Assembly: GCA_963776935.1 (NCBI GenBank)
Contig: CAVZOP010000002.1
Span: 1,116,001 to 1,180,000 of the forward strand
Source of the DNA: JALOLG01 sp963776935
GTDB taxonomy: Bacteria > Actinomycetota > Acidimicrobiia > Acidimicrobiales > Ilumatobacteraceae
DNA: 64,000 nucleotides
Direction: 5' to 3'
Within the stretch, counting starts at the first letter, position 1. Every line of letters starts with the position of its first letter. The position numbers and the translations under genes are program-made. Positions 36,351-45,375 of the stretch are shown here, piece by piece. The notes beneath the pieces are model-generated. The model saw nothing but the letters and a program-made list of their open reading frames with translations. It did no database searches and was not told where the DNA came from.

Positions 36351-38098
36351 ACGCCGGCGACCGACAGCCGGAGATCGGTCCCACGGCCCGGCACGGCGTC
36401 GATCTCGAGCTTCGCTCCGACGGCTTCGGCTCGCTCCCGCATGATGATCAGCCCGAGGTGGCCCGCCGGAACGGCGTTGGTGTCGAAGCCACCGCCGTTG
36501 TCCTGGATCCGCAACTCGATGTACTCGCCGCTCGTCAGGGTGATCTCCACCTCGGTCGCCTGTGTGTGCTTGGCGATGTTGCCGAGCGCTTCCTGCGCGA
36601 CCCGGTAGAACGCGAGCCGAGTCCCCGAGTCGAACTCGACCGGGTCGAGGGCAACCTTCACCTGTAGGAACTTGCGGCTCTCGAGGGCGGTCACCAGGCC
36701 CTCGAGCAACTCGTGGAACGGAGCCTCTGACAACTCGGCGGGGCGCAGTTCGAGCACCAACGTCCGCATCTCGGCCAGCGCTCCCCGGGTCAGCTGGCGG
36801 AGTCGTTCGAGGCGTGGACGCAGCGAGGAATCGTCACCGGCCTCGCGCAGCAGGCTGTCGGCCGTCAACGCCGCCGTCCACAACGTCTGGTTGACGGCAT
36901 CGTGCAGCTCGCGCGCGAGGCGCTGGCGCTCTTCGGCGGCGGCCAGTCCCGAGACCTGGCCGGCGTACCGAGCATTGGAGATCGCCGCGGCCGCCTGATC
37001 GGCGATCGCCCGCAGCCGGTCGCCGTGGCCGTCGGTGAAGAACCCTTTCATCGCGCTCTCGGCAACGAGGAAGCCGATCTGCTGGTCACCGATGCGCATC
37101 GGTGCGCCGACGACGCACTGAGCCGGACCAAGTGCCCGTCGCGGATCGTCGATGACGATCGAGCCGATCCCCGCCGCCAGACGACGGATCACGTCGAGCG
37201 ACGCAAGGGACTCGCCGAGGTGGGATTCTGTCGCCACTCCATATCCGAACCCCGTTCGCTGACGAGCGATGTACGGCGTGCCGTCCTGGTCGATGAGGAT
37301 GATCGCGGTGAGATCGTTCGACACCAGACGCTCGACGCCGCCGAGCACGTGTTCCATCACCTCGTCGAGATCGAGGGTGCTCGACATCGCCGCCGCGCTG
37401 TCGCTGAGCGCTTCGGCGTACGAGCGTTGCTGACGCTCCTCGGCCTGGATTCGAACCCGATCCTCGACTTCCCGTCGCAGGCTCTCGTTCGATCGCATCA
37501 GCTGCTTGGTGCGCTGCTTGACGCGCTCGTCGAGCTCGGCGAGCGTGCGCTGCAAGTTGTCCTCGGCCACCCGGCGTTCGGTCACGTCCTCGAACGTGCC
37601 GAGCACCCCGATCACCGCCCCCGAGAGATCGCGCAACGGGACCTTGTTGGTCTCGATCCAGCGGACCTCGCCGGCCGCGCTCCGTAGCCGTTCGATGATT
37701 CCGAACCGCGGTTCACCCGACTCGACGACGACCTGATCCCAGTCGACGAACCAGTCGGCGTCGAAGTCCGGGTCGTCGGCCCACGGCATGTCGCGATCCG
37801 AGAGGCCGACCATGGCCTCGGGCTCGACGCCGGCAAACGACGCGAACACCTTGTTGCACCCGAGGTAGCGCGATTGACGGTCCTTCCAGAAGACGGCGTT
37901 CGTCATCGAGTCCATCAGGATCTGCAGCATCTGCTGGCTGGCGCGCAGCGCCGCGTCGCCGCCGTACTCACCCTGGAGGAGCGCGGCGTACATCTCCGAA
38001 CCGCCCTCGCCGGGGCCAACGCGGCCTGCCGTCTGCGGTGGGCTGTTCACCGGTGGATCATACCGCTCGGGCCGAAACCGATCCCGGGGCTCGGGCAT
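36347..38098 (-). CDS. sensor histidine kinase (PAS-GAF-HisKA_3-HATPase), NarL-type partner
   Basis: 583 residues, no membrane helix. PAS at about 55-180 (TNAVFWKDRQSRYLGCNKVF), a coiled coil at about 180-225, GAF at 235-390, dimerisation/phospho-acceptor helix with His399 in RLARELHDAVNQTL, and ATPase motifs AQEALGNIAKHTQA and DNGGGFDTN. The architecture is that of cytoplasmic two-component kinases that sense redox, gas or small ligands. ATGA overlap with the amidohydrolase upstream and with the regulator downstream makes a tightly coupled three-gene unit. Confidence 0.92.
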   Translation of the reverse strand: MPEPRDRFRPERYDPPVNSPPQTAGRVGPGEGGSEMYAALLQGEYGGDAALRASQQMLQILMDSMTNAVFWKDRQSRYLGCNKVFASFAGVEPEAMVGLSDRDMPWADDPDFDADWFVDWDQVVVESGEPRFGIIERLRSAAGEVRWIETNKVPLRDLSGAVIGVLGTFEDVTERRVAEDNLQRTLAELDERVKQRTKQLMRSNESLRREVEDRVRIQAEERQQRSYAEALSDSAAAMSSTLDLDEVMEHVLGGVERLVSNDLTAIILIDQDGTPYIARQRTGFGYGVATESHLGESLASLDVIRRLAAGIGSIVIDDPRRALGPAQCVVGAPMRIGDQQIGFLVAESAMKGFFTDGHGDRLRAIADQAAAAISNARYAGQVSGLAAAEERQRLARELHDAVNQTLWTAALTADSLLREAGDDSSLRPRLERLRQLTRGALAEMRTLVLELRPAELSEAPFHELLEGLVTALESRKFLQVKVALDPVEFDSGTRLAFYRVAQEALGNIAKHTQATEVEITLTSGEYIELRIQDNGGGFDTNAVPAGHLGLIIMRERAEAVGAKLEIDAVPGRGTDLRLSVAGV

Positions 38099-39390
38099 CA
38101 GGTACTGGGCATCAGCAGGGGCTCACGGGCGGCCAGCGTTCCCGCCTTGACGATGCCGTTCTGCATCACCGCCAGCAGGCGCGACCGGTCCTCGAGCACC
38201 GAGATGTCGGCGATCACGTCACCGTCGACGACGAGGATGTCGGCCAGCTTGCCGGCCTCGAGTGTTCCCACGTCCTTGTCGGTCCCGCAGATCTCGGCTC
38301 CGGTCCGGGTGGCGCACACGATGGTGTCCATCGGGCTGAAGCCCACATAGTCGACGAAGAAGCTGAGCTCTTTGGCGTAGTCGCCGTGCGGGTTCCAGGC
38401 GAAGCCGTAGTCACCTCCCATGCCCAACCGGCCGCCTGCCTCGAGGAGCTTGCGAGCGCTGATCGCGCCGCCTTCGAGGGTCTCCTGGTGCCCGTCGATC
38501 ACCGCTTGGGAGAGCCCGAACTCCGGACCGTTGTTGATCGACGCCAACTCGAAGTACAACGCCGGAACACACGGGACGTTGCCCTCGACCATCATGTCGA
38601 TGCACTCGTTGTCGAGGAACGTGCCGTGTTCGATCGAGTCGTATCCGGCCAGGAGCGCGTTCTTGATGCCCTCCGTGGCGCGGCAGTGGCCGTAGACCTT
38701 GCGCCGATGGTTGTGCGCTACCTGGGCGACCGCTTCCATCTCCTCGAACGTCATCGAGAGCGTGTGTTGGTCGTTGCTGCCGGGCGCTGCCGCGTCACCG
38801 GTCGGGTACGTCTTCAGCCATTGCGCACCGTTCTTGACAAGCCGCCGGGCCGCACTGCGCGCCTGGTCGGGACCGTCGACGACGATGATCACACCCTCCA
38901 TGCCGATCTTGCGGAACTCGGGGTTCCAGTCCATCAGGCCGCCGGCGCCGCAGATCTCTTGACCGCCAGGGACGAAGCGCGGGCCGACGACGATGTCCGA
39001 GTCGATCGCCTCGGCGAGCCACACGTCGGTGTTGAACAAGCAGCCGGCCGACCGGGCCGACGTGTAGCCGCACTCCAGCGCCATCCGGGAATTGAACGTG
39101 CTCTGCAGCGCCACCATCTCCGGCGGGTACTTGATGTCGAGATCTTCGAGGACCAGCACGTTGAAGTACGTCGCATGGAAGTGCGACTCGATGAGGCCCG
39201 GCATGATCGTCCCGCCCTTGGCGTCGATCGCGGCGACATCGTCGGCGAGTGGCGGCGCACCGATCGCCGGGCCGGCATAACTGATCCGGTCGCCATCGAC
39301 GACAACCACCGCATCACGAACGGGCGCCGATCCGGTGCCGTCGATCAGGTCGCCGTTGAAGATGCGAGTGGTTCCGGTTGCGCTTCTCAT
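38098..39390 (-). CDS. metal-dependent amidohydrolase (imidazolonepropionase/prolidase-like)
   Basis: 430 residues. The composite-barrel N-terminus (IFNGDLIDGTG) is followed by the metal site His-x-His in ESHFHATYF near 69-71. LKTYPTG supplies a Lys for carbamylation, VYGHCRA and IEHGTF give the later His ligands, and GGDYGFAWNP the catalytic Asp. Such enzymes hydrolyse cyclic amides, dipeptides or xenobiotic amides. Because its stop overlaps the kinase start (ATGA), the substrate or product may be what the two-component system senses; this is inference. Confidence 0.85.
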   Translation of the reverse strand: MRSATGTTRIFNGDLIDGTGSAPVRDAVVVVDGDRISYAGPAIGAPPLADDVAAIDAKGGTIMPGLIESHFHATYFNVLVLEDLDIKYPPEMVALQSTFNSRMALECGYTSARSAGCLFNTDVWLAEAIDSDIVVGPRFVPGGQEICGAGGLMDWNPEFRKIGMEGVIIVVDGPDQARSAARRLVKNGAQWLKTYPTGDAAAPGSNDQHTLSMTFEEMEAVAQVAHNHRRKVYGHCRATEGIKNALLAGYDSIEHGTFLDNECIDMMVEGNVPCVPALYFELASINNGPEFGLSQAVIDGHQETLEGGAISARKLLEAGGRLGMGGDYGFAWNPHGDYAKELSFFVDYVGFSPMDTIVCATRTGAEICGTDKDVGTLEAGKLADILVVDGDVIADISVLEDRSRLLAVMQNGIVKAGTLAAREPLLMPST

Positions 39391-39556
39391 TCGTGATCCT
39401 CCACTTCACGACGTGTGCATTGCCTGTCTAGCTCATGTCGAACGAGGGGCGGACGAGTGGACACACGCGTGCCGACCAATCCGGCGCGCGCCCGACGACG
39501 AACTCCCGTGCGAACCCGAGACGTTCGCGTTCCCGCCAACCCAACTGGAGATTGAG

Positions 39557-41632
39557 ATGACCCACGCCCATCCCGTCACGCGCGGCAGACACGGCCGACG
39601 CGCCCTCGGAATCGCGACCGTTGCCGTCGCGGCCGCCGGCCTCACCGTCGCCACGGCGTCCTCCCCCGCCGTCGCCGACTCCCCGCCGGCCACGTTGGTC
39701 GGCCTCGTCAACGGCAACGCCCTGGTCCAATTCCAGGAGAACACCCCGGCCGCGTTCGACTCGCTCGTGCTGATCAGTGGGTTGGGGCCCGGCGAGGTCG
39801 TGACGTCGATCGACGGCCGGCCAGGAACCGGTCAGCTTCTCGGCCTCGCCGTCAACCCGGGCGGTGGCGCCACCGACGGCAAGCTGTACTGGATCGACCC
39901 CGACACCGGCGCCGCGACCGCGACCGGTGCGGCAGCCTTCGACGTCGACGACACCGCGCTGCGCACGACGATCGACATCAATCCGACGGTCGACCGTGTG
40001 CGCGTCGTCGGCACTGACCGCCAGAACCTCCGCGTGAACCCGAACAACGGCGCCCTCGCCTTCACCGACACCGACCTCAGCTACCCCGCTCTCCCGGTCG
40101 GCCTCGAACCAGTGGTCTCGATCGCCTACGACCGCAACGTGGCCGCATCTGCCGCCGGTGGGATCACCACGCTGTACGGCGTCTCGCAGAGCGGTTCGCT
40201 CGTGACGATCGGCGGCGTCAACAGCACACCGTCACCGAACCTCGGGCAGGTCTTCGAGGTCGGTGCGCTCGGTGTGGTCCCTGACGACGAGCACGTCGGC
40301 TTCGACATCACCGCCCAGAACAACGCCTACGTCTCGCTGACCGTCGGCGGCGAAACGGGCCTCTACACGGTCGATCTCGCCAGCGGCGCGGCGGCACCTG
40401 TCGGCACCATCGGCAACGGCGACCTGGCGATCCGCGACCTCGCCGTCGAGATCCAGATCGACGACGCGGCGTCGCAGTACACGGGCCTCGCGTCCCCCGC
40501 TCGACTCGTCGACACCCGCCTCACCACCACGATCGGACTTGGAAAGCTCGATGCTGGCGGCACCCTCGTTGTCGGCGTCGCCGGAACGAACGGCATCCCG
40601 GCCAACGCCACGGCGGCCATCCTCAACGTCACGGTCACCCAACCCGACGCCGGCGGTTTCACGACCGTCTACCCGACGGGCACCGCGATGCCGACGACGT
40701 CGACCGTGAACGTCGACGGCCCCGGCCAGACTCGCGCTGCACTGGCGACAGTGCCACTGGGCTCCAACGGATCGGTCAACGTGTTCAGTGAGCGCGGCAG
40801 CCAGATCATCGTCGACGTCGTCGGCTACTACGGGCCCGCGGTCAGCGCCGCCGGGCGCTTCGTACCGCTCACGCCGAGCCGCCTCCTCGACTCCCGCAAC
40901 GGCACCGGAGTCTCCGGTGGCGGCACGGCCAAGGTCGGGGCCAACCAGACGATCGAGCTCCAGGTCACCGGCCGCGGTGGCGTGCCGGCGCTCGACCCGG
41001 CGAACCCGACGAACGTCTCGGCCGCGATCGTCAACGTGACGGCCACCCAGACGACGGCACCCGGGTTCTTCACGGCCTTCCCGGGCGGGACGATCCAGCC
41101 GACGGCCTCGACGTTGAACGCCTCGGAGACCGACGAGACGATCGCCAACCTGGCCGTCGTCAAGGTCGGCCCGGCGGGGACGATCCAGTTGCTCAGTGAG
41201 GCGGGCGGTCACCTGATCGTCGACGTCGTCGGCTACGTGACCGGCAACGCCAACGCCCTGGCCACCCAGCGCGGCCTGTTCGTGCCCGTCACGCCGAGCC
41301 GCCTCGCCGACACCCGCCTCGGCTCGGGTGATGCCGTCTCCGCCAACTCCTCGATCGATGTCCAGGTGACGGGTGCCGGCGGGGTGCCGGCCGCCGGCGT
41401 GCTCGGCGTCGCCGGCACGGTCACCGTCACACAGAGCGCCGGCAGTGGCTTCGTCACGGCACATCCCGCCGGCTCGACACGACCCGAGGCATCGTCGGTC
41501 AACACCATCCGCGCCGACCAGACGATCGCCAACGGACTCGTGCTCGGCACCGGCACGGGCGGACGCATCACGCTGTTCACCTCGTCGGGCTCGCACCTCA
41601 TCGCCGACGTCGTCGGCTTCTACCTGAGCTGA
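39557..41632 (+). CDS. secreted DUF4394 protein with three VDTR/VDVVGYY surface domains
   Basis: 691 residues. A signal peptide (1-41, cleavage after PAVA) precedes a DUF4394 beta-propeller-like domain (about 47-295: LVGLVNGNALVQF, LLGLAVNPGGG, YWIDPDTG). Three domains of about 130 residues follow, each opening with S-P-A/S-R-L-x-D-T/S-R and ending in hydrophobic I-V-D-V-V-G-Y/F-Y. Those repeats are widespread in extracellular proteins of Acidimicrobiia and relatives. Start ATG with GGAG seven bases upstream. Predicted cell-surface or extracellular. Function unknown. A strong stem-loop follows the stop. Confidence 0.85.
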   Translation: MTHAHPVTRGRHGRRALGIATVAVAAAGLTVATASSPAVADSPPATLVGLVNGNALVQFQENTPAAFDSLVLISGLGPGEVVTSIDGRPGTGQLLGLAVNPGGGATDGKLYWIDPDTGAATATGAAAFDVDDTALRTTIDINPTVDRVRVVGTDRQNLRVNPNNGALAFTDTDLSYPALPVGLEPVVSIAYDRNVAASAAGGITTLYGVSQSGSLVTIGGVNSTPSPNLGQVFEVGALGVVPDDEHVGFDITAQNNAYVSLTVGGETGLYTVDLASGAAAPVGTIGNGDLAIRDLAVEIQIDDAASQYTGLASPARLVDTRLTTTIGLGKLDAGGTLVVGVAGTNGIPANATAAILNVTVTQPDAGGFTTVYPTGTAMPTTSTVNVDGPGQTRAALATVPLGSNGSVNVFSERGSQIIVDVVGYYGPAVSAAGRFVPLTPSRLLDSRNGTGVSGGGTAKVGANQTIELQVTGRGGVPALDPANPTNVSAAIVNVTATQTTAPGFFTAFPGGTIQPTASTLNASETDETIANLAVVKVGPAGTIQLLSEAGGHLIVDVVGYVTGNANALATQRGLFVPVTPSRLADTRLGSGDAVSANSSIDVQVTGAGGVPAAGVLGVAGTVTVTQSAGSGFVTAHPAGSTRPEASSVNTIRADQTIANGLVLGTGTGGRITLFTSSGSHLIADVVGFYLS

Positions 41633-41650
41633 ACATCGCGATCCTGGGGA

Positions 41651-41681
41651 CCGCCGGGCCGTGCGTCACACGGTCCGGCGG
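41651..41681 (+). terminator. stem-loop after the DUF4394 gene
   Basis: A 13-base stem (ccgccgggccgtg / cacggtccggcgg, one G-U pair) with a five-base loop starts 19 bases after the stop. No T-run follows, as is common for actinobacterial terminators. It ends five bases before the next start codon, so it could also act in the leader of the YceI gene. Confidence 0.65.
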
Positions 41682-41685
41682 TCGC

Positions 41686-43311
41686 GTGGTGGAACCGATG
41701 GCGCCGATCCGGGTTAGGACGGGCGTGGGACACCGGAGATGGATCGCGGGTGCCGCCGCGGTCGCGGTCGCGGTACCGGCGACCGCGTACGGATACCTCG
41801 TCTGGAACACCAAGGACAGCCCAGACCGGGCCCAGCTCGCACCGCCGATCAGCGCCGCATCGACGCCACCCGAGTCGCGATCGACGGTCGACTCAGCCGA
41901 GGCACAGGGTCCCCCTGACGACCTCGATGGCGACTGGGTCGTCGTTGGCGACGGCGGCTTCGTCGGATACCGCATTCGCGAGCGGCTCGGACCGCTCCCC
42001 GCGCCGAGCGACGCAGTCGGTCGAACCGACTCCGTGGTCGGCACCGCAACCATCCGCGGCGATCAGCTCACCCACCTCGAGATCGTCGTCGACATGACGT
42101 CGCTGCGCAGCGACGTCGAGGGGCGCGACGACTTGCTGCGAACCGAAGCGCTGGAGACGAGCCGGTTCCCCGAAGCGCGCTTCGCGCTGTCGGAGCCGGT
42201 CGACCTGCCGGATGTCGAGATCGGCGACGTCGTCACGCTGCAGATCGCCGGAGAGCTCACGCTGCACGGACAGACGAGTCACGTGGTGATCGAGTTGCAG
42301 GCGAGGTGGGACGGACCCTCGATACAGGTCGCGGGGAGCGCACCGATACGACGCGCCGACTTCGACATCTCGGTCGACGGGCTGCCGGGATTCCGCATCG
42401 ACAACTCAGGCATCTTCGAGGTCCAGCTGGCGCTCGTGCCGGCCGGCTCGAACGTGGCGCCGACCGCGTCGACGATCGTCGACAACCCGGCGACGCGCAC
42501 GGGCATCCCGGATGACGACCCGTGTTCGGGCACGGTCGTGACCGCGCTTCCCGGCACGTTGACGTTCACCACCTTCGACTCCGGCGGGGCCGAGATCTGG
42601 ATCGCCGAGCCCGGCGTCGCGCCGCGTCAACTGCTGGACGGGGCATCATCCGCGGCGTGGTCTCCTGACGGGACGCGCATCGTCTACACGACCGCGCCCA
42701 ACACCGATCGGCCGCCGGAACTGATGATCGTCAACGCCGACGGGACGGCGGCGACCTCGCTCCGCGTCCGGGACGCGGCCGAGCCCGACTGGTCACCGGA
42801 CGGGACCATGATCGCGTTCACCCGGCCGGAAGGTCCGGCGCGTTCCCAGATCTGGGTCGTCAACGCCGACGGGACGAACCCCCGTCACCTCATCGGAAAC
42901 GAGGACCTCGACGCCGGCCAACCGCGTTGGACACCCGATGGCACCGGACTCGTCTTCACGTCGTTGTCCGACGCGAGCAACGACGACGTGATGATCGCCG
43001 ACGCCGATGGCACCGACGTGCGCCCGCTCGTGAGCTCGGAGGCGTATGAGTACTCCGGATCGATCCAAGGTGACCAGCTCCTCTACGTGGTCGATGGCCA
43101 GGTACAGGTCGCCGAGCTCGATGGATCCGACGCCCACGCCGTGACCGCCGGCCCGGCCGACGGCTCCCCGGCGTTGACAACCGATGCCAGCGCGCTTGCA
43201 TTCGTCACGCGCGGCAACCTGTACCTCGGCGACCTCGTAGCCGGCGACGACACCTGCCTGGTCGTCAGCCGTCCCGTGAGTGGCGATGTTCGGTGGAGGC
43301 CGACCCAGTAG
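41686..43311 (+). CDS. exported YceI-like domain fused to a TolB-type beta-propeller
   Basis: 541 residues. A membrane or signal segment at about 20-40 (IAGAAAVAVAVPATAYGYLVW) is followed by a YceI-like lipocalin-fold domain (about 85-255), containing GTATIRGDQLTHLEIVVDM, LRTEALETSRFPEARF and LTLHGQTSHVVI. A six-bladed TolB/WD40-like propeller (about 290-540) with repeated WSPDGTRIVY, IVNADGT and WTPDGTGLVF segments follows. YceI binds isoprenoid-type lipids; TolB-like propellers bind partners. I have not seen this fusion described and treat the function as unknown. GTG 41686 is used; ATG 41698 is an alternative start. Confidence 0.8.
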   Translation: MVEPMAPIRVRTGVGHRRWIAGAAAVAVAVPATAYGYLVWNTKDSPDRAQLAPPISAASTPPESRSTVDSAEAQGPPDDLDGDWVVVGDGGFVGYRIRERLGPLPAPSDAVGRTDSVVGTATIRGDQLTHLEIVVDMTSLRSDVEGRDDLLRTEALETSRFPEARFALSEPVDLPDVEIGDVVTLQIAGELTLHGQTSHVVIELQARWDGPSIQVAGSAPIRRADFDISVDGLPGFRIDNSGIFEVQLALVPAGSNVAPTASTIVDNPATRTGIPDDDPCSGTVVTALPGTLTFTTFDSGGAEIWIAEPGVAPRQLLDGASSAAWSPDGTRIVYTTAPNTDRPPELMIVNADGTAATSLRVRDAAEPDWSPDGTMIAFTRPEGPARSQIWVVNADGTNPRHLIGNEDLDAGQPRWTPDGTGLVFTSLSDASNDDVMIADADGTDVRPLVSSEAYEYSGSIQGDQLLYVVDGQVQVAELDGSDAHAVTAGPADGSPALTTDASALAFVTRGNLYLGDLVAGDDTCLVVSRPVSGDVRWRPTQ

Positions 43312-43326
43312 GACCGAACGGGACGG

Positions 43327-43659
43327 TCAGGATGTGGAGTCGTCGGCGTCGTCGAGGAGATCCTCGCGGACGGCCACCGTGGTCTCGACCGAGACCTCGT
43401 CCTCGTCGATCGAGCCGTCCTCGTTCACGTCGACGCCGGTGACGGTGGTCGACTCGATGACGTCGGGCGTGCCGTCGCCGTCGAGGTCGTATGCGGTCGT
43501 GGTCGTCCGCTCGATCACGTCGGCGACACCGTCACCGTCGACATCGGCCACGATCGTGGTCACCTCCGTCACCACGTCGGCAACGCCGTCACCGTCGACG
43601 TCGACGACCTCTGTCTCGATGACGACTTCGATCTCACCGGAATCAGCGGGTTCGCTCAT
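43327..43659 (-). CDS. small acidic protein with DxDGDG calcium-binding-like repeats
   Basis: 110 residues, strongly acidic. Three loops read DVDGDGVADV, DVDGDGVADV and DLDGDGTPDV, and a fourth DVNEDGSIDEDE is EF-hand-like. Between them lie Thr/Val-rich strands (VIERTTTTAY, VIESTTVTGV). The loops are of the thrombospondin-type-3 / dockerin kind that bind Ca. No signal peptide is visible from ATG 43659, though a TTG start four codons earlier exists. Cytoplasmic or anchored elsewhere is unclear. Convergent with the YceI/TolB gene. Confidence 0.7.
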   Translation of the reverse strand: MSEPADSGEIEVVIETEVVDVDGDGVADVVTEVTTIVADVDGDGVADVIERTTTTAYDLDGDGTPDVIESTTVTGVDVNEDGSIDEDEVSVETTVAVREDLLDDADDSTS

Positions 43660-43760
43660 CCGGCGAGTCAATCACGACCACTGCGAGAGTTCAAACCCAC
43701 CGAAGCGTGGCTGGGAGTGTCAGGAACGCGGCACGAGCCGGTGTCCAGCGACATCGGTGA

Positions 43761-44107
43761 CTGAGTCAGGCCAAGATCCACGCGACGACCAACGCCGCGA
43801 TCTTCTGGCAGTTCGCCCCGGCACCGTTGTGGAACCCGTCTGCTGCGCGACCTCGTCCATGGAGCACGACGTCGGCACGGTCGACTCCGCCCGGCTGATG
43901 GCGATGGTCAACCTCGCCGACATGCACTCCGGCCGCTTCCCGGATCAGCCACGTCATTTCGAGCGCTTCTCGCACGCGATGAAGGGATCATCGACGCTCT
44001 GCGTCTGGGGTGGCATCCACTTCCGGACCGCCGACGAGCAAGGCGCGACGATCGGCAAGAAGGTTGCCCAATGGCTCGCGGAGCACGATTTCCAGCCGGT
44101 CGAATAG
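43761..44107 (+). pseudogene. remnant of a vanadium-dependent haloperoxidase / PAP2-like gene
   Basis: Two frames hold pieces of one protein. Frame A (43761-43850) reads KIHATTNAAIFWQFAPAPLW, similar to the family segment before the bundle. Frame B (from about 43850) reads VDSARLMAMVNLADMH and, after a jump, ERFSHAMKGSSTLCVWGGIHFR then GATIGKKVAQWLAEHDFQPV, the family's closing segment. Around 150 residues with the vanadate-binding Lys, Arg and catalytic His region are missing between MVNLAD and the closing segment. Frameshift plus internal deletion indicates a dead gene. This differs from the simple one-base indels elsewhere. Confidence 0.6.
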
Positions 44108-44151
44108 GCCGACCGCGCCAACGACTCGAACGCATGACCACTGACGGACAC

Positions 44152-45371
44152 TCAGCCGGCGTACAGCTGCAGTTCGATGGCCACGCGGTCGGCCATCGTG
44201 ATCGTCTCGTCGAGGTCGGGGTGGCGCACGGCAACGATGCCGTCGGAGATCACGGTGGTCTGCCAGTCACGTCGAGGTGCCCCGATCGGGAGGAGGTCGA
44301 TGTGCACGATGTGCTCGCCGATCTCGGCCAGCAAGCGGGACAGGCCCTCGATGTGTTGGATGCGGCCGTGGCCCTGGGCTCGCTTGAAGATCATTGCGGT
44401 GTTGTACTTGCGCTCGATCTGTTGGCTGAAGCGGCCGTGGACCACGGTCTCCGCCCAGCCGCGGTAGACGTCGATGTCGCACGCCCAGTTCATCGCGTCG
44501 GCGAGGCGGGCCCCGCCGACGCGGGCTCCGATCTCGCCGAACACCACTTCGCCGTCGGGCTTCAGGTACCACTCCATGTGGGCGAACCCGTCACCGAGAC
44601 CCATCGCCGCGAGCACGGCGTGCCCCATCGCCACTCCGGCCGCCAGCGGCCCGGCGCCGGGCTCGCGCAGGGCGATGGTCTGCGGGCTGACCCACTCGAG
44701 TTGTTTCATCACGAGTGGGCGCGGCCGGTACCAGCACACGTTGTAGTAGGCGACTCGCCCGCCGGTGGAGATCGAATCGAACGTGAACTCCTCGCCGTCG
44801 ACGAACTCCTCGACGCTGACCTCGGGCACGGCACGGAGGGCGGGCAGCACGGGCCCGAGCCCGGCGGGCTCGTCGATGCGATAGGTGTCCATCGATCCGG
44901 CGCCCGAGATCGGCTTGATGATCAGCGGGTAGCCGACCTCCGCCGGCGCCGGCGTGCACTTCGGCGATCGTCGACGCTCGCACCGAGCGCGGCACCCGGA
45001 TCCCCGCCGCCCGCAGGACCTCCTTCATCGACTCCTTGTCGCGGAACGGGATCGTGCCGGCGACGTCGAGGCCGGGTGCGCCGATGCGCTCCCGGAGTCG
45101 GGCGGCGAGGTACATCGTCGCCTCCCACATCGACTCGACGCGGTCGATGTTCACGCCCCGCAGCGCGTCGAGCACTTCACCAACGGCTCGCTCCTCGTCG
45201 GCGAACGAGGAGATCTGCACGTAGCGGCTCAGGGCGTGGCGCGCGGCGTCGGGCAGCGACGACACCGGCTGGTCACCGACGCCGATCACGTTGGCCCCCT
45301 CGGCGGCCAAGCGCGGCGGTGAACATCGGCATCTCGGCGGGGTAACCGGGCGAGATCATCAACACGTCCAT
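44152..45371 (-). CDS. ATP-grasp ligase 1 of the amidoligase island, frameshifted
   Basis: About 405 residues after correction. N-terminal pre-ATP-grasp segment MDVLMISPGYPAEMPMFTAA, then IPFRDKESMKEVLRAAGIRVP, the P-loop-like strand YPLIIKPISGAGSMDTY, EEFVDGEEFTFDSI and the metal-binding strand VVFGEIGARVGGARL. These are ligases that activate a carboxylate as acyl-phosphate and join it to an amine. One extra T near 45311 and one extra base near 44943 break the frame. Start ATG 45371, four bases after the corrected stop of ligase 2. It is closely similar to ligases 2 and 3 (FRDKxxMKxVLRAAG; DIDVYRGWAxxxV), so these are paralogues. Confidence 0.8.
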
Positions 45372-45375
45372 GCGG

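Noticed and set aside
40232..41596. 454-residue minus-strand frame
   Set aside because: Antisense to the DUF4394 protein; no family pattern.
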